Below are positions 1 through 9,535 of a DNA stretch of 64,000 nucleotides, piece by piece; the first letter of the stretch is position 1, and each line of letters opens with the position of its first letter. Made by a program: the position numbers and the translations under genes. Under the pieces are notes generated by a model. The model ran no database searches, had not been told where the DNA came from, and was given only the letters and a program-made list of their open reading frames with translations. The DNA is from Cyclaneusma minus (Eukaryota > Ascomycota > Leotiomycetes > Marthamycetales > Marthamycetaceae), in NCBI GenBank assembly GCA_037179335.1, contig JAKZHN010000033.1:310001-374000 (forward strand). The letters run 5' to 3'.

Positions 1-211
1 ATTCCATCTATCTAGTAAGGTCCCCCATCCATCGAGGGCACACTTCCAAGTTCCATGTTCCACCACCCAGGCTCGGCAAGGGCTGGCAACGCGACGACTC
101 AGGGAGGTTGGGTCAATCTGACCCAGCCCATTCGATCCGTTGCCGGCTCAAAACTCAGGCTCATCCGAACCCCTAACAATCCAGTCCTATCACATTGCCA
201 AATTTCGAAAT

Positions 212-381
212 CTAGACAGCGCACGCCTCGTGAGCATGCCGGCAATGCTGGATGAGTCCGCACAGATCACCAGTCTCTTCCTTGGCACCAAAATCGACAA
301 CCCACACACCGCAGCGGGGAATTACGCAGGTGGTAGGGATTGTGGAAGAGAAGAATGGTTGTACCAGGGACGGACCTCAAC
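212..381 (-). repeat. Introner-like element F (degenerate head)
   Basis: The tail on the minus strand has GCGGACTCA, then ATGCTCACGAGG and CTGTCTAG ending at 212. The internal block with AATTCCCCGCTGCGG and GTGTGGGTT is nearly the same as in element B. The head near 381 is degraded (GTTGAGGTCCGTCCCTGG). Assigned by similarity of the core and tail. Confidence 0.4.
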
Positions 382-516
382 ATTCGAGCCTCAAAATTCA
401 AGATATGGATTGACAGCCCCCGAAAACGCGGAGGCATAGGCCAGCCGCACCATACTGCATTCGAAGTACGGCAGGACTGGTCTTTGAGCACAGGCGAGGG
501 GCTCTCCAAGCTCGAT

Positions 517-817
517 CTGAGCAAACTGTCCCGTGTCAGTGTGCGGGTGGGCCCACTCAATCAGTATTTTCTCTCCAGCGTCCTTGAAAACCCTAACACT
601 CAGTCCTCGTACCAGCTAATGCCGTTCGAGAGTCTGAATATAAGGGCCCGAGGACCCAAGACCCGAGTTCTCGGTGGATGTGTGAATATGGGAGCCGTCG
701 GGGGGCGAAGATCTGGCTTGCCGGTGACTGAAGAGTGAAGACTCGGAAGCCCGCAGCGTCCAGGTAGGGAATCTCGCAGATTCTGGAGTGAAGACTGAGC
801 CGGGAGATTGGACTCAC
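517..817 (-). repeat. Introner-like element E
   Basis: The minus-strand head GTGAGTCCAATCTCCCGG starts at 817. A matching tail ending CACTGACACGG...GCTCAG stops at 517. The donor-complement block before the tail has drifted (GGGCCCAC instead of GGACTCAC), leaving six Watson-Crick pairs and one wobble. Between elements G and E only about 48 bp of possible exon remains (818-865), so exons here would be very small. Confidence 0.4.
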
Positions 818-865
818 TATTCAAGTATCCATTCCGGTATTCGGACACGACGCGACGGATTAAGC

Positions 866-1306
866 CTAAAAAAGCAAACCCCCGTCAGCATACAGAGCAC
901 GCCAAGTGAGTCCACTCAACCACTCTTTCCGTCATTGCATCCGCGAGAGCCCAATCATTACAGCTGGGTTAGTGCGACGCGACCGGGAAAGGAATCATAA
1001 ACGAGTTTGGGCAAAGAATGGTGCGGTGCCGATAATGACAACAATGGGGCAGCTGATAATGACCCAAGACGCCTAGCCATCCACCAGCCCATCCGGGTGG
1101 CGAGCCTGAAGCAAGAGTCCGAAGACTCGAGCTTCAGACTCACCGTGGCGCGGAGGGGGAGGTGTGAAAGAGTGGTGATAAGTGTGCGAAGGAGTGGAAA
1201 CGAGATATGAGTGGCGTGGATGGCTGATGGATGACGTGGGCGTCGTTGGTGCGGACTCTCGAGGATACTGGGACAGAGGTGATAGAGCCGGGGGTAAGGA
1301 CTTAGC
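866..1306 (-). repeat. Introner-like element G (degenerate donor)
   Basis: A good minus-strand 3' end (complement block GGACTCAC at 906-913, then GCTGACGGGGGTTTGC and TTTTTTAG ending at 866) pairs with a degraded head near 1306 (CTAAGTCC, then TTACCCCCGG). The unit carries a strong hairpin at 1106-1137. Because the head lost its GT, either the real donor lies elsewhere or this copy is dead. Confidence 0.4.
1106..1137. repeat. Hairpin inside introner-like element G
   Basis: Inverted repeat CTGAAGC..GAGTC / GACTC..GCTTCAG with a CGAA loop. It gives 7 bp and 5 bp stems separated by a 2x2 internal loop. It lies within the candidate intron at 866-1306 and may stabilise its fold. Confidence 0.6.
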
Positions 1307-1390
1307 AGTTTGGTATTCGAAGGTCGGTGATGGGAGGATAGGTGGATGTTTGGACTCGGGTCCAGGGAGGATAGATATTTGAAAGTGGAC

Positions 1391-1789
1391 CTAGAGAAAC
1401 TGCACCCGGAGTGTAAGCATGGCGAACAATACATTATACTTGTGAGTCCACACAGCCATCCCCCGACCAATTGCATCTTCATTTGCATGAGATCATTTCT
1501 TATGGTTTTTGCAACTCTTTGTTTGCTCTGCTGCTCTGTGTACTTTTTTTCTCGATGTTTTTGTATATATTTTCTTGCATATTTTTTATTTCTTGTATTT
1601 TGTCCTTGTGTTTCTTCTTTTTGTGGTTTTTTTTTCTGGTATTCTTTTCTTGTGTTTTTTCTTATTTTCTTTTGTCAGGCAGGCGCTTCGTCTCTCTCTT
1701 TTTCTTTTCTTGACGTTCTTTGTTTTTTCTATCCCCAATTGCCCACTGATGCTAGTCGAGAGATAACTGAGCCGGGGCATTGGACTCAC
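1391..1789 (-). repeat. Introner-like element D (long copy)
   Basis: Candidate minus-strand intron of about 399 bp. It starts GTGAGTCC at 1789 with the CCCCGG block following. The donor complement is at 1442-1449, and a CTTACACTCCGGG segment precedes the acceptor ending CTCTAG at 1391. The extra length is an almost pure T-rich stretch (plus strand about 1500-1735). That stretch produces spurious plus-strand hydrophobic Phe/Leu reading frames, which I do not annotate. Confidence 0.5.
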
Positions 1790-2119
1790 CATTAAAATGT
1801 TTCAAACTCCAGAAGTCGTGGAATATATGTCGGCGGCTCGGTAGATAAACGGTTCGCACCTAGACTGTCCCCGAATCAGCATGGCGCCAATGCTGAGTGA
1901 TAATGCACATCCAGTTGTGGAGTATGGCGCTGCGAGCAAGAGGACGTCAAAGCGTGTTGATCGTGAAGGCATGCGACCTTCAAGCTCACAGGTGAGATCG
2001 TGAGCTGGTCCGCGGTGTTGTAGATGCGCAGAAGCTGCAAGCATGGAAGGAATGTAGCCTTCAAGCCCGTCGAGCGCAGGTTCAGAGTCATCAAATCGAT
2101 TGAGAGGAAGGAAACGTGG

Positions 2120-2160
2120 GCGAAGGACAGCGGGTGAAAGGACCGGGATTGAGGACTCAC
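2120..2160 (-). repeat. Introner-like element C, 5' end only
   Basis: On the minus strand GTGAGTCCTCAATCCCGG starts at 2160 and matches the heads of the other copies (GTGAGTCC, then a CCCGG block). No convincing matching 3' end was found. The surrounding frame reads through without a stop for 164 codons (2296 to 1802), so this head may be exonised or a decayed copy. Confidence 0.35.
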
Positions 2161-2296
2161 CACAAAGCACGTGTTCATGCTGGATAGCAGAGTGGATTGA
2201 CCTGGAGGTAGTGTCAGAAAAACGGAGGGCTGGAGATCTTTGCCAATATGGTGCCAAGTGTGGACGTGCCCATGTAGGGAAAGATGTGATCAACAC

Positions 2297-2443
2297 CTAA
2301 ACAAAGAGTCAGCAGATGCAAGCAAAAGCTGAGTGAGTTCGCACAATCCAATCTGCTAGCCAGTATCCGCAACCCACACGCCGAAGCGGGGAATTACACA
2401 GATAGTGGATAACAGAGAGGATGACCCGGAGGTAGGAACTCAC
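2297..2443 (-). repeat. Introner-like element B (candidate intron)
   Basis: Candidate intron of 147 bp on the minus strand. The donor is GTGAGTTC at 2443 and the end is GCTGACTCTTTGTTTAG at 2297. The donor's complement (GAACTCAC) is at 2333-2340. Compared with element A both partners have changed (C to T in the donor, G to A in the complement), so pairing is preserved. It shares the AATTCCCCGCT/CGG/GTGTGGGTT core with elements A and F. Flanking open segments can be joined as ...DDHIK then VLITSF.... Confidence 0.6.
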
Positions 2444-2515
2444 CTTGATGTGGTCGTCATTCGAGGAGAAGTGCGAGGCGAAGAGGGATATTAAGTCGTC
2501 GAGAATGTCAAAAAT

Positions 2516-3051
2516 CTGTGAGACGTCAGCAATCATTTCTGAGAGCCGATAACTTCAACGCGGACGCCACTGAACCAAGGACTGAACCAAGGACAGACCA
2601 CCATACAACTTCACCAGCAACCCCCAATCCTCACCAACACCGACATCTCCACTTTCAAGCCCCCACAAATACTCTCGACCAGTAGACATCGCGCCTTTGC
2701 ACAAACCGCTGACACCACCTTGCTCCCCAACGCCGCAACGTTTCCAGGCACTTGCAGCTGCAAAAGCACTCACAGCTCCGGCATCCGCCACGTGCTCGGT
2801 ACCTGGTCATATCCCCGGGCAGATACAACCAGCATCCGAGCCGCAGCAGACACCAGGCCGTGAGCACCTTCGCAGCTGCCTGCGCCCAGAGACGCCGCGG
2901 CACTGGAGAGCAAGAGACGCCAGGATCTGTACAAAAGCGGATACCCACTGATCGAGAGCACTTGTGGCAGACTCGAAAGCAGATCCGCAGGTGTCGACTC
3001 GGAGTGAGAGCTGTGGCAGAGGACATGGGGAAGGACAGGGGGGTGTCTCAC
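2516..3051 (-). other. Long candidate intron or misassigned exon segment
   Basis: The minus strand reads GTGAGACACC at 3051 (after CAAGTTCAAG), resembling the introner-like heads. A GCTGACGTCTCACAG acceptor ends at 2516. The interval of about 536 bp would be a long intron, but two reading frames inside it stay open for about 90 and 120 codons, so part may instead be exon. I cannot decide between these. Confidence 0.25.
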
Positions 3052-3138
3052 CTTGAACTTGTGGAGCGGAGTAGATGCAATGTTGACGTGTTGTGAGTGG
3101 CGGAAGTGAGAATATCGACGTCGACCGTGACGAGTGGA

Positions 3139-3318
3139 CTAAAAAGAAACCCGGGGAGTCAGCAAAGTGTTACCGATGCCAAGTGAGTCCGCATAGTCAA
3201 CACTCTCCAAGTCTGTATGCTGCACCCACACGTCAAGCCGGGGAAGAATCCACACGGCAAGACGGGGAATTCCCAGGGCCAGGCTAGGAGAGAAGACATA
3301 GCCGGGGTTAGGACTCAC
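3139..3318 (-). repeat. Introner-like element A (candidate intron)
   Basis: Candidate minus-strand intron of 180 bp. It begins GTGAGTCC at 3318 and ends in a T-rich run plus TAG at 3139, with a GCTGAC branch site just before. The complement of the donor (GGACTCAC as read on the minus strand) lies at 3183-3190, 44 nt before the acceptor. An internal block with AATTCCCCG and GTGTGGGTG is shared with the copies at 2297 and 212. This is the cleanest copy of the family. Confidence 0.6.
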
Positions 3319-3663
3319 CATTGAATAAAGAGCTGGAAAGAGCTCGAAGCGTTGCGCAGCTTGATCGTGTGACTTTTTGTTGTTGTTATCGCAGGCTGAT
3401 GAAGGCGGGAAGAGGTGGACTGTGATGATGTGGTGTGTGTAGGCACGTCAGCACAATGAAGTCGTGACGGAGTTGTGGATATCATACCAAAGAGTCGGGC
3501 GAAGGCCCACGTGCCGGGATCGCAACCCAGGAGTACCCAGCATTGTGATCCAGGCTGACTTTCATTTGGTTAGAGACCGAGGTCTCGTATCCAGTTCGCA
3601 CCACGTGGAGGCGAAAGTCGTTGCGAACCATTTCGGCATAACTACTAAGGGATTTCAACCTTA

Positions 3664-3703
3664 GGGGACTTGAACCCCGGACGGGTTAGGCCACCGTCAG
3701 CCA
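3664..3703 (-). other. tRNA-like fragment (box A-like and T-arm/box B)
   Basis: The minus strand reads TGGCTGACGGTGG, then CGGGG TTCAAGT CCCC. The latter is a good T-arm (4-5 bp stem, 7-nt loop, box B GGTTCAAGTCC). Only about 20 nt separate the box A-like part from the T-arm, so the anticodon arm is missing and this is not a functional tRNA. A second T-arm-like segment (TGGG TTGCGAT CCCG) lies near 3510-3530. These could be remnants of a tRNA-derived short repeat. Confidence 0.3.
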
Positions 3704-4569
3704 AGACAAAGAGAGAGAACAGCAAGGGCGAAGAACAGCGAGGACAACCTAGGATGTTAGCATTGAACACGGGAGGAAGGTGATCATCGCGACATACCTT
3801 GAGAGACCCGCAGGCCGGCGTGCCGTCGTGCCCGGCAGGCGGTAAAGGCCACCGCCACAGTCATGTAGTGGACGGCTCCGTGTTGCGCAGGCCGAGTCGA
3901 GGCCTACAAGTTGTCGAGAAAGGAAGTAGAAGGAAGCTCAAGGTGGTTTTATGCGCCAGCTCTCGCCTCAGAGCCGCGCTACTGACTAGCGCGGATTGAG
4001 GCGAGTGGACCCAATGTTTGCCAGCATGATATTTTGCTGCGGAAGGTTGGCGGAGAAATTGTTTGCCGACGCTTTGCGGAAAAGTCGCTTCGAGTTTGGC
4101 GGTAGAGGGGAGCGGCGACGACAGAGACTGTCGGCCGCGGCGGCGAGGATCTCCCTTCAACTTCCATCGAGTCCAGCCGCCCGGGCTACCAGGCGCCTTC
4201 TATCGAAAATTTCCATGCGTGTTAATTTTGCGGCCGGGTTGTGTGGACTATTGGCAAAAATCCGGTATCGACCTCTATTGTGGTTCACCTTCTATGGTTC
4301 GTACCAGACTTTTGCAAAGTCGACCAAATGAAAATATATCTGGGAGGAGCCAGATAATCAAAAGCAGGCTAGCAGCCCAAACAATTACAAGAAATGGAAG
4401 TGATGATTTCTTCGATTTAGCACTAAAGCACGCTGCACCGCTCATGTGATTCCTCTGGTCAGGGCTGGACAGAATACTGCCTACGTCTCACCGTGACAGA
4501 TGCCAGGACTACCTTAGGTGTAACAGCCTATGCTTCCGCAGATACTTGAACGCAGTAAGCCCAAGTACC
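3704..4569. other. No confident gene
   Basis: No open frame here resembles a known protein. A 62-codon minus-strand ORF starts with ATG at 4167 (Arg/Ser-rich, presequence-like), and a CATAAAA TATA-like site sits near 3950 on the minus strand. Both could belong to the 5' end of the interrupted unit to the left. Confidence 0.3.
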
Positions 4570-4872
4570 ATGTCACACACCACATCCATCACTCCAGTAT
4601 CGCGCCTTCGACGAGTCCTCTCATTCCAGAGTCACGATAGCCTCTCCGAAAGCATGCTGACCTCCTGCTATCTTGCGCAAGCTCAGCGTAGCGCTTCCTC
4701 CTCCTCTGCAGCGTCCTTGACTTCCTCCTTCAAAACGCCTCCTCTCCGAAACGCCCCTTATCTCCCCATGCTCGACGAAAACGACATTACCTTACCAAAG
4801 GCGACAGTTGCGAATATCTTGATATCAACAACAGACATATACGGGTACAGCAGTCGAATCCCGGCGCAGTGA
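4570..4872 (+). CDS. Small Ser-rich hypothetical protein (100 aa)
   Basis: An uninterrupted reading frame of 100 codons starts with ATG in the context ACCATGTCA. The first 60 residues are Ser/Thr-rich and include RRVLSFQSHDSLSES, which looks like a basic phosphorylation segment. The C-terminal third (TPPLRNAPYLPMLDEND and onward) has a more ordinary composition. No domain, signal peptide or membrane segment is visible and I do not recognise a family. Nothing nearby suggests a role. It could be real or a chance frame; the biased composition and ATG context make it slightly better than chance. Confidence 0.35.
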   Translation: MSHTTSITPVSRLRRVLSFQSHDSLSESMLTSCYLAQAQRSASSSSAASLTSSFKTPPLRNAPYLPMLDENDITLPKATVANILISTTDIYGYSSRIPAQ

Positions 4873-5309
4873 CCCTCGAGGCTCTACGATACCTCCAGGA
4901 AGACTAAAATTGTGGTGTAAGCATTTTTGAAGAGACTACAAAAACTGGATTGGAGGCTGGCCGGAAGATCCCCAAAGATACAAAACCCCATCATCGGGGA
5001 CGACAAGCGTCGTTCATATTACACGTTCGTGTTTACATCATCTTGATTGACGTCCAAAGAACCGTCTATGAGATACAGATTAACCGTGTTCCCCGAAAGT
5101 CTGTGAAAGAGTGAAAGGACTAAGGAGACATAGGCCACATCCCGGACAGCTACAAAACGGCTCGAGACTTGAGAGCCAAGCTGACGTGTCATGTTCGTTC
5201 TCATCTGGTAAAAGATGGTGACCCTGTAGATATCCCGCAAATAAATCCATGCCCGTTGACACAGCCGTCAAATGATATAGCCATACAGATCCACTGCCCA
5301 GACATTTGT

Positions 5310-8255
5310 TCAGAAGATCCAGGTAAACGATTTCCCAACTTCGAAAGTCGCCGTTCCCCTAGAGCATAATGCAGTCAGCAACAGCCTCTTTGAAGATCCA
5401 GTGCACACCAACTGGTTCCAAGACGTCCTCAACTCACCTGATGTCCTGACTGCTCGCCCCAACCTTGACCTCAAAAACTCCCTCCTCAGCGATCCATTTG
5501 CCGACTTTCGTATCCCAATACCCCACACTATACTTATCCAGCACCACCTTCGCCACCTTCATCTCTCCAGGCCTTAAATCCACCTTCGCAAACCCCTGCA
5601 ACTCCTTCTCCGGCCTCAACAACCTACTCTTCACATCCTTAACATACACCTGCACAATCTCCATCCCACCCACCTCTCCCGCATTCACAACCGACACACT
5701 AACCTCAATGCTCCCCTCCTCCCCAAGTACCATCCTATCAAGCACCACCTCCCCATACTCAAACCTCGTATAGCTCAACCCATGTCCGAACGCAAAAAGC
5801 GGTTCCACGCCCACCCTCTCATAATGGCGATATCCAATATAAACACCCTCCCCATACACCACATCCCCGTTCTCGCCTGGCCAATTGTGGAAACTAGGAT
5901 TATCCTCCAGGCGTTTCGGAAACGTCGTCGGCAGCTTCCCCGACGGATTCGCGGTTCCAAACAACACATCCGCAAGCGCATTTCCCGCCTCCTGGCCCTG
6001 ATACCACGCTTGCAGAATAGCAGGCGCCCGATCCGCCCACGGCATCGTCACCGGACTGCCTGACTGATTCACAACAACCGTCTTCGGATTAGCCCCCAAC
6101 ACAGCTTCAATCAGAAGGTCCTGACTCCCATTGCTAGGCAAGTCCATCGTCCGTCGATCATACCCTTCACTCTCCCACTCCGCATCCAACCCCACAACCA
6201 ACACCGCAACATCTGCCTCTCTCGACATTTCCACAGCTTCCTGCAAAAGCTCTTCCTCGCCCTTGCTCTTCTCCAAATAACCAATCCTGCATCCGCCATT
6301 TCCATGACTAACCCCACTCTCTTCTTTCTTCTTCAACGGCCTTACTTCGCTGTTGATTTCCGCAAGCAGTATGATAGGCACGCCAGCTTGTGCGGAAATG
6401 TCGACTAGCACGTCTTCCGAGCCGTCGAACATCGCTTCACCTTCTTGGGTCCAGTCCCACAGATCGACGAGTTGTTTGCCGTTTACGAAGAGCCGGCCGG
6501 GACCTACGCTCATGAAACTGAGTGTGTGTGTCCCGCTCGTCTTAGGTGTCAGGATCGTCTTGATACGCGCGGACCACGCTTTGGATACTTCAGCTTCAGG
6601 GGCTGAGTCCCAGAGGAATAAGTCTGTGTTTGTTCTGTGTTGGACGACTGTTGGTGAGCCTTGGAAGGAATCGCCTTTGTACCACTCGATTGTGACGCCG
6701 GGGTCACCAGAGGGGTTCGTGCAGTAGGGAGAGGCGACAGGGAGCCATTTGTAGATCGTACATCCAACTGCATACGTGACTTCCTTCCCAGGCATATTTC
6801 TGATGCTATCAAGTGGAAGCGTGTTGTAGTAAGGATTCAAGCTCGCACTGCCACCACCGCCAGCTATCGCTCTATTCGCATTCGGTCCAATAACCGCAAT
6901 CTTCGTCTCGTGCTCTTTGATAGGCAGAACATTGCCCTCGTTCTTCAGCAACGTCAGTCCTTCAACCCCAGCTCGACGAATCAGTTCTCGCGTCTCAGGT
7001 CGGTCGTCTTCACGTTCAGGCGCTTCAGGAGACATGTCAGAGCCTTTTGTGCGCTCGACGAGACGCAAAACGTTCGCTGCTGCTCGCTCGACCGAGGACT
7101 TGCTGAGTTTTCCTGAGCGGACGGCGGCGATGGCTTTTTCTCCGCGCCATTTGTCGGAGATGGGCATTTCGACATCGCAGCCGGCTTCGATGGATTCGGC
7201 GACGGAGTTGGTCCCTCCCCAATCCGACATGACAAGACTGTTTGGTCAGTGACTTGGCTGACTGGTTTCCAGGCAAGACTCACCCGTCATATCTCCACTC
7301 TCCTCGAAGAATTGTTTTGAGAGTATGTTCGTGCATGTCCGCATGGGTTCCGTTGATTAGGTTATATGAAGACATCACCGCCCACGGGTTCGCATCACGG
7401 ATTGCCATCTCAAATGGCTTGAGGTAGAGTTCTCTGAGTGGCCGTTCAGCGATGATCGAGTTGATGGTCAGTCTCTGAGTTTCTTGCTCATTGCCAACAA
7501 AGTCTGGTTTTGGTCAGAGAAGGCTGTGAAAATGGCAGATCTTGGGAACTTGTACGCTTGATGGTGGCAGCAATTCCTTTACTTTGGATGCCCCTGATAT
7601 AGGATGTTGCGAGTTTTCCAGTCAGATACGGATCTTCTGAGAATGACTCAAAGTTACGTCCTCCCAGTGGTCCTCGATGCATGCAGACGGTGGGAGCAAG
7701 GAGGACTTGAGCGGATCGGGCTTTGACTTCATCGGCGAGGTGCTGCCCAACCTCGTAGATGAGATCTGTATTCCATGTCGCTGCCAGCGATATACCACAG
7801 GGAAATAGAGCGGCCTGTGAGCGTGTTAGTGCTATACTCCTTTTCAAGACTGTTCCGTAAATCATACCTTGGTGCCACCAATGAAAATCCCACCGCGAGC
7901 TCCATTCGGTCCATCACTTGTCTTGATGGACGGTATAGCTCTCGACGGAATGGCGACGGTCCTCCAAAAATCTGCTGCTCTCAGGAGTGATACCTAAAAA
8001 TCGTCTTTAGCAGACATTCGACAAGCAGTTACGCAGATCGCTTACCTGCTCATCCAAAGACAATGAAGCGGCTTTCGCTCGTGCTGAGCTCATGTTACCG
8101 AGAATAGGCTTTCCCGAGTCTGTTGTCAAAGGAGGACTTTCAATCGACGAAGATTCGGACACCGGGGTAGTTTCAGAACCATCTGATGCTGGAGAAGAAG
8201 CCTCCGAGTTCTCGCCAGTCGATCTGGTACTTATCGGGTGCACTCGGGATGCCAT
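5310..8255 (-). CDS. GH3 beta-glucosidase with PA14 domain
   Basis: Hydrolyses terminal beta-D-glucosyl residues of cello- and other beta-glucosides. Six exons: 8046-8255, 7868-7993, 7556-7814, 7284-7503, 5438-7237 and 5310-5358, totalling 2664 nt (887 aa). The exon joins restore family sequence. The N-terminal (alpha/beta)8 domain has SDGPNGARGG, the substrate-site Lys-His pair (IKHFVGNEQE, about 198-199) and the nucleophile Asp at about 277 in VMSDWGGTNS. The second domain contains IGPNANRAIAGGGGSAS. A PA14 insert follows at about 450-590, with the C-terminal fibronectin-III-like domain at about 790-887 ending GKSFTWIF. No signal peptide is visible; the first 50-60 residues are Ser/Thr/Pro-rich and unlike the family core, so it is probably intracellular or the start lies further in, at a later Met (NMSSARAK). 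Extracellular Aspergillus-type enzymes differ in having a secretion signal. Confidence 0.9.
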
Positions 8256-8707
8256 GTTGAACGCTGTAGAGCAGAAGTAGACTGTTGGTATGGTCTTTGA
8301 AACACTCTTTAGCCAGACAAATTGAAAGCAATAGAAAATGACAAGCGTCTTCTGACTCCCCGGGCTTGGTAGATATAGATATCTTGTTTTCCTTCCTATC
8401 AGTATCTCTTGACCGACTTTTCAATCTTGCCCTACTAACGGAGAATTGATGCCAACTCAATCCCAATCTGGGAAACTGAGGTTGATATGTGTTGCATATT
8501 GGAGGGTATAGTGCCAGAGATCAGGTGCATTTGCAGCTTGATCTGCTCCATACCTATCAGTCATTTAGCCGTAGTAAATGGAGATAGAGGCCACGGATCT
8601 CGCCGACTGGTCATGATACCCATGTACAACAGAGTCTCACAGATAGACCGGGCAGACAATCAATGGCGGCTGAATACAAAGCATACGGCGGGCCTCATTG
8701 GAGCCAG
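8256..8707. other. Intergenic, promoter side of the beta-glucosidase
   Basis: No coding signal. Presumably holds the 5' leader and promoter of the minus-strand beta-glucosidase. No TATA box was recognised. Confidence 0.4.
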
Positions 8708-9220
8708 CTAGGCTGCTGTCAGACCGAGAGCATGTGCCCATTGCCTATGGACCGTTGGAACTTGAGTACCAGGCAGTCTCCTGCTCAAGTGGCTGCCCTC
8801 GGCTTCGGATCCTATTGATGGAATATTGCAATCCGTAGGCCGCCTCCGGAACAACGGGCCGGAGACGCAGTCGATTCCAAGCTGGCAATGACTGCCATAC
8901 ATAAATCGATGAAACGCCGTCGATCTATTCATGCTTTGGAGGCGTGGAGCAACTTCCTTCAACAGAACAACAAGAGACGATAGGAGTGCAGCAGCAAGAT
9001 TGAAAGACGACTCGACGACGATCCCGAAACTGGATTTGGCAGAATGTCGTGCATATCGAAGCCAACAATATGCTGAAATGCGAAGAGCAACAAGAATTAA
9101 TATCGAAGAGAACTTACCAAGAATGTCGCTCACGAAATGACCAACAGACAGACAAATTGTCAAGTCTTGTCCTCCCAGCCGTCCTGGTGGCAGTGGGTTC
9201 AGCGTGTGGATGAGAAACAT
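8708..9220 (-). CDS. Uncertain small protein (155-170 aa)
   Basis: ATG at 9220 opens a frame of 170 codons to a TAG at 8708. A candidate 45-bp intron (GTAAGTTC at 9117 to TTTCAG at 9073) lies in frame without a stop, so the product is 155 aa if spliced and 170 if not. The N-terminal half is hydrophobic (LTICLSVGHFVSDIL, then a stretch rich in Leu/Val around LAAALLSSLVVLL), suggesting one or two membrane segments. The C-terminal half is polar and basic without a recognisable domain. It is divergently arranged with the DUF202 gene, with 315 bp between the starts. I do not recognise the family, and it may be a chance frame. Confidence 0.3.
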   Translation of the reverse strand: MFLIHTLNPLPPGRLGGQDLTICLSVGHFVSDILGKFSSILILVALRISAYCWLRYARHSAKSSFGIVVESSFNLAAALLSSLVVLLKEVAPRLQSMNRSTAFHRFMYGSHCQLGIDCVSGPLFRRRPTDCNIPSIGSEAEGSHLSRRLPGTQVPTVHRQWAHALGLTAA

Positions 9221-9535
9221 CGTGGCAGCCGGCGACTGGAAAAATCCCGTTTTGGCTCTGAGCTTATCTTATCGGCGACCTGCAGCGGCGACGAGCGACG
9301 CCGACGACTTCCTCACAGTCTGCGGTCATGTGTGCACTAAAATTCTTTCTGCTTCCTGGAAACAAAACAAAGGACAACTCTATGGATAATGACAGCATAG
9401 ATCAGGAACAAGCAACATCTTTCTCTCTCACATTCTCCTCGCTGCATCCAAGTCCCCTTGTCCCCGCCAATCTCCCACTTGCGCCATGCATCATAGCATC
9501 TCCCTTGCCCGAACCGCGTCTCGTTTGTCGTCACC

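Larger units (their letters stand above)
212..4000 (-). other. Unrecognised minus-strand interrupted unit with introner-like introns
   Basis: I do not recognise the product. On the minus strand this stretch shows a series of 5' splice sites (GTGAGTCC or GTGAGTTC) and 3' splice sites (GCTGAC branch site, pyrimidine run, TAG or CAG), separated by short open segments. Candidate exons include about 3052-3138 (one frame reads PLVTVDVDILTSATHNTS), 2444-2515 (IFDILDDLISLFASHFSS) and 2161-2296. The frame of 2161-2296 runs open, without a stop, down to 1802. Further up, a TATA-like CATAAAA near 3950 precedes a possible GTATGT...CTAG intron at about 3770-3813. The exons cannot all be joined into one frame by eye, so this may be a pseudogene, a non-coding spliced transcript or a gene with some exons misplaced. 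Confidence 0.3.

Noticed and set aside
1471..1795. Plus-strand hydrophobic Phe/Leu-rich frames that look like membrane proteins
   Set aside because: They are produced by a T-rich tract (plus strand) that fits better as the pyrimidine/purine-biased interior of introner-like element D on the other strand; all plus-strand frames look alike and none has other support.
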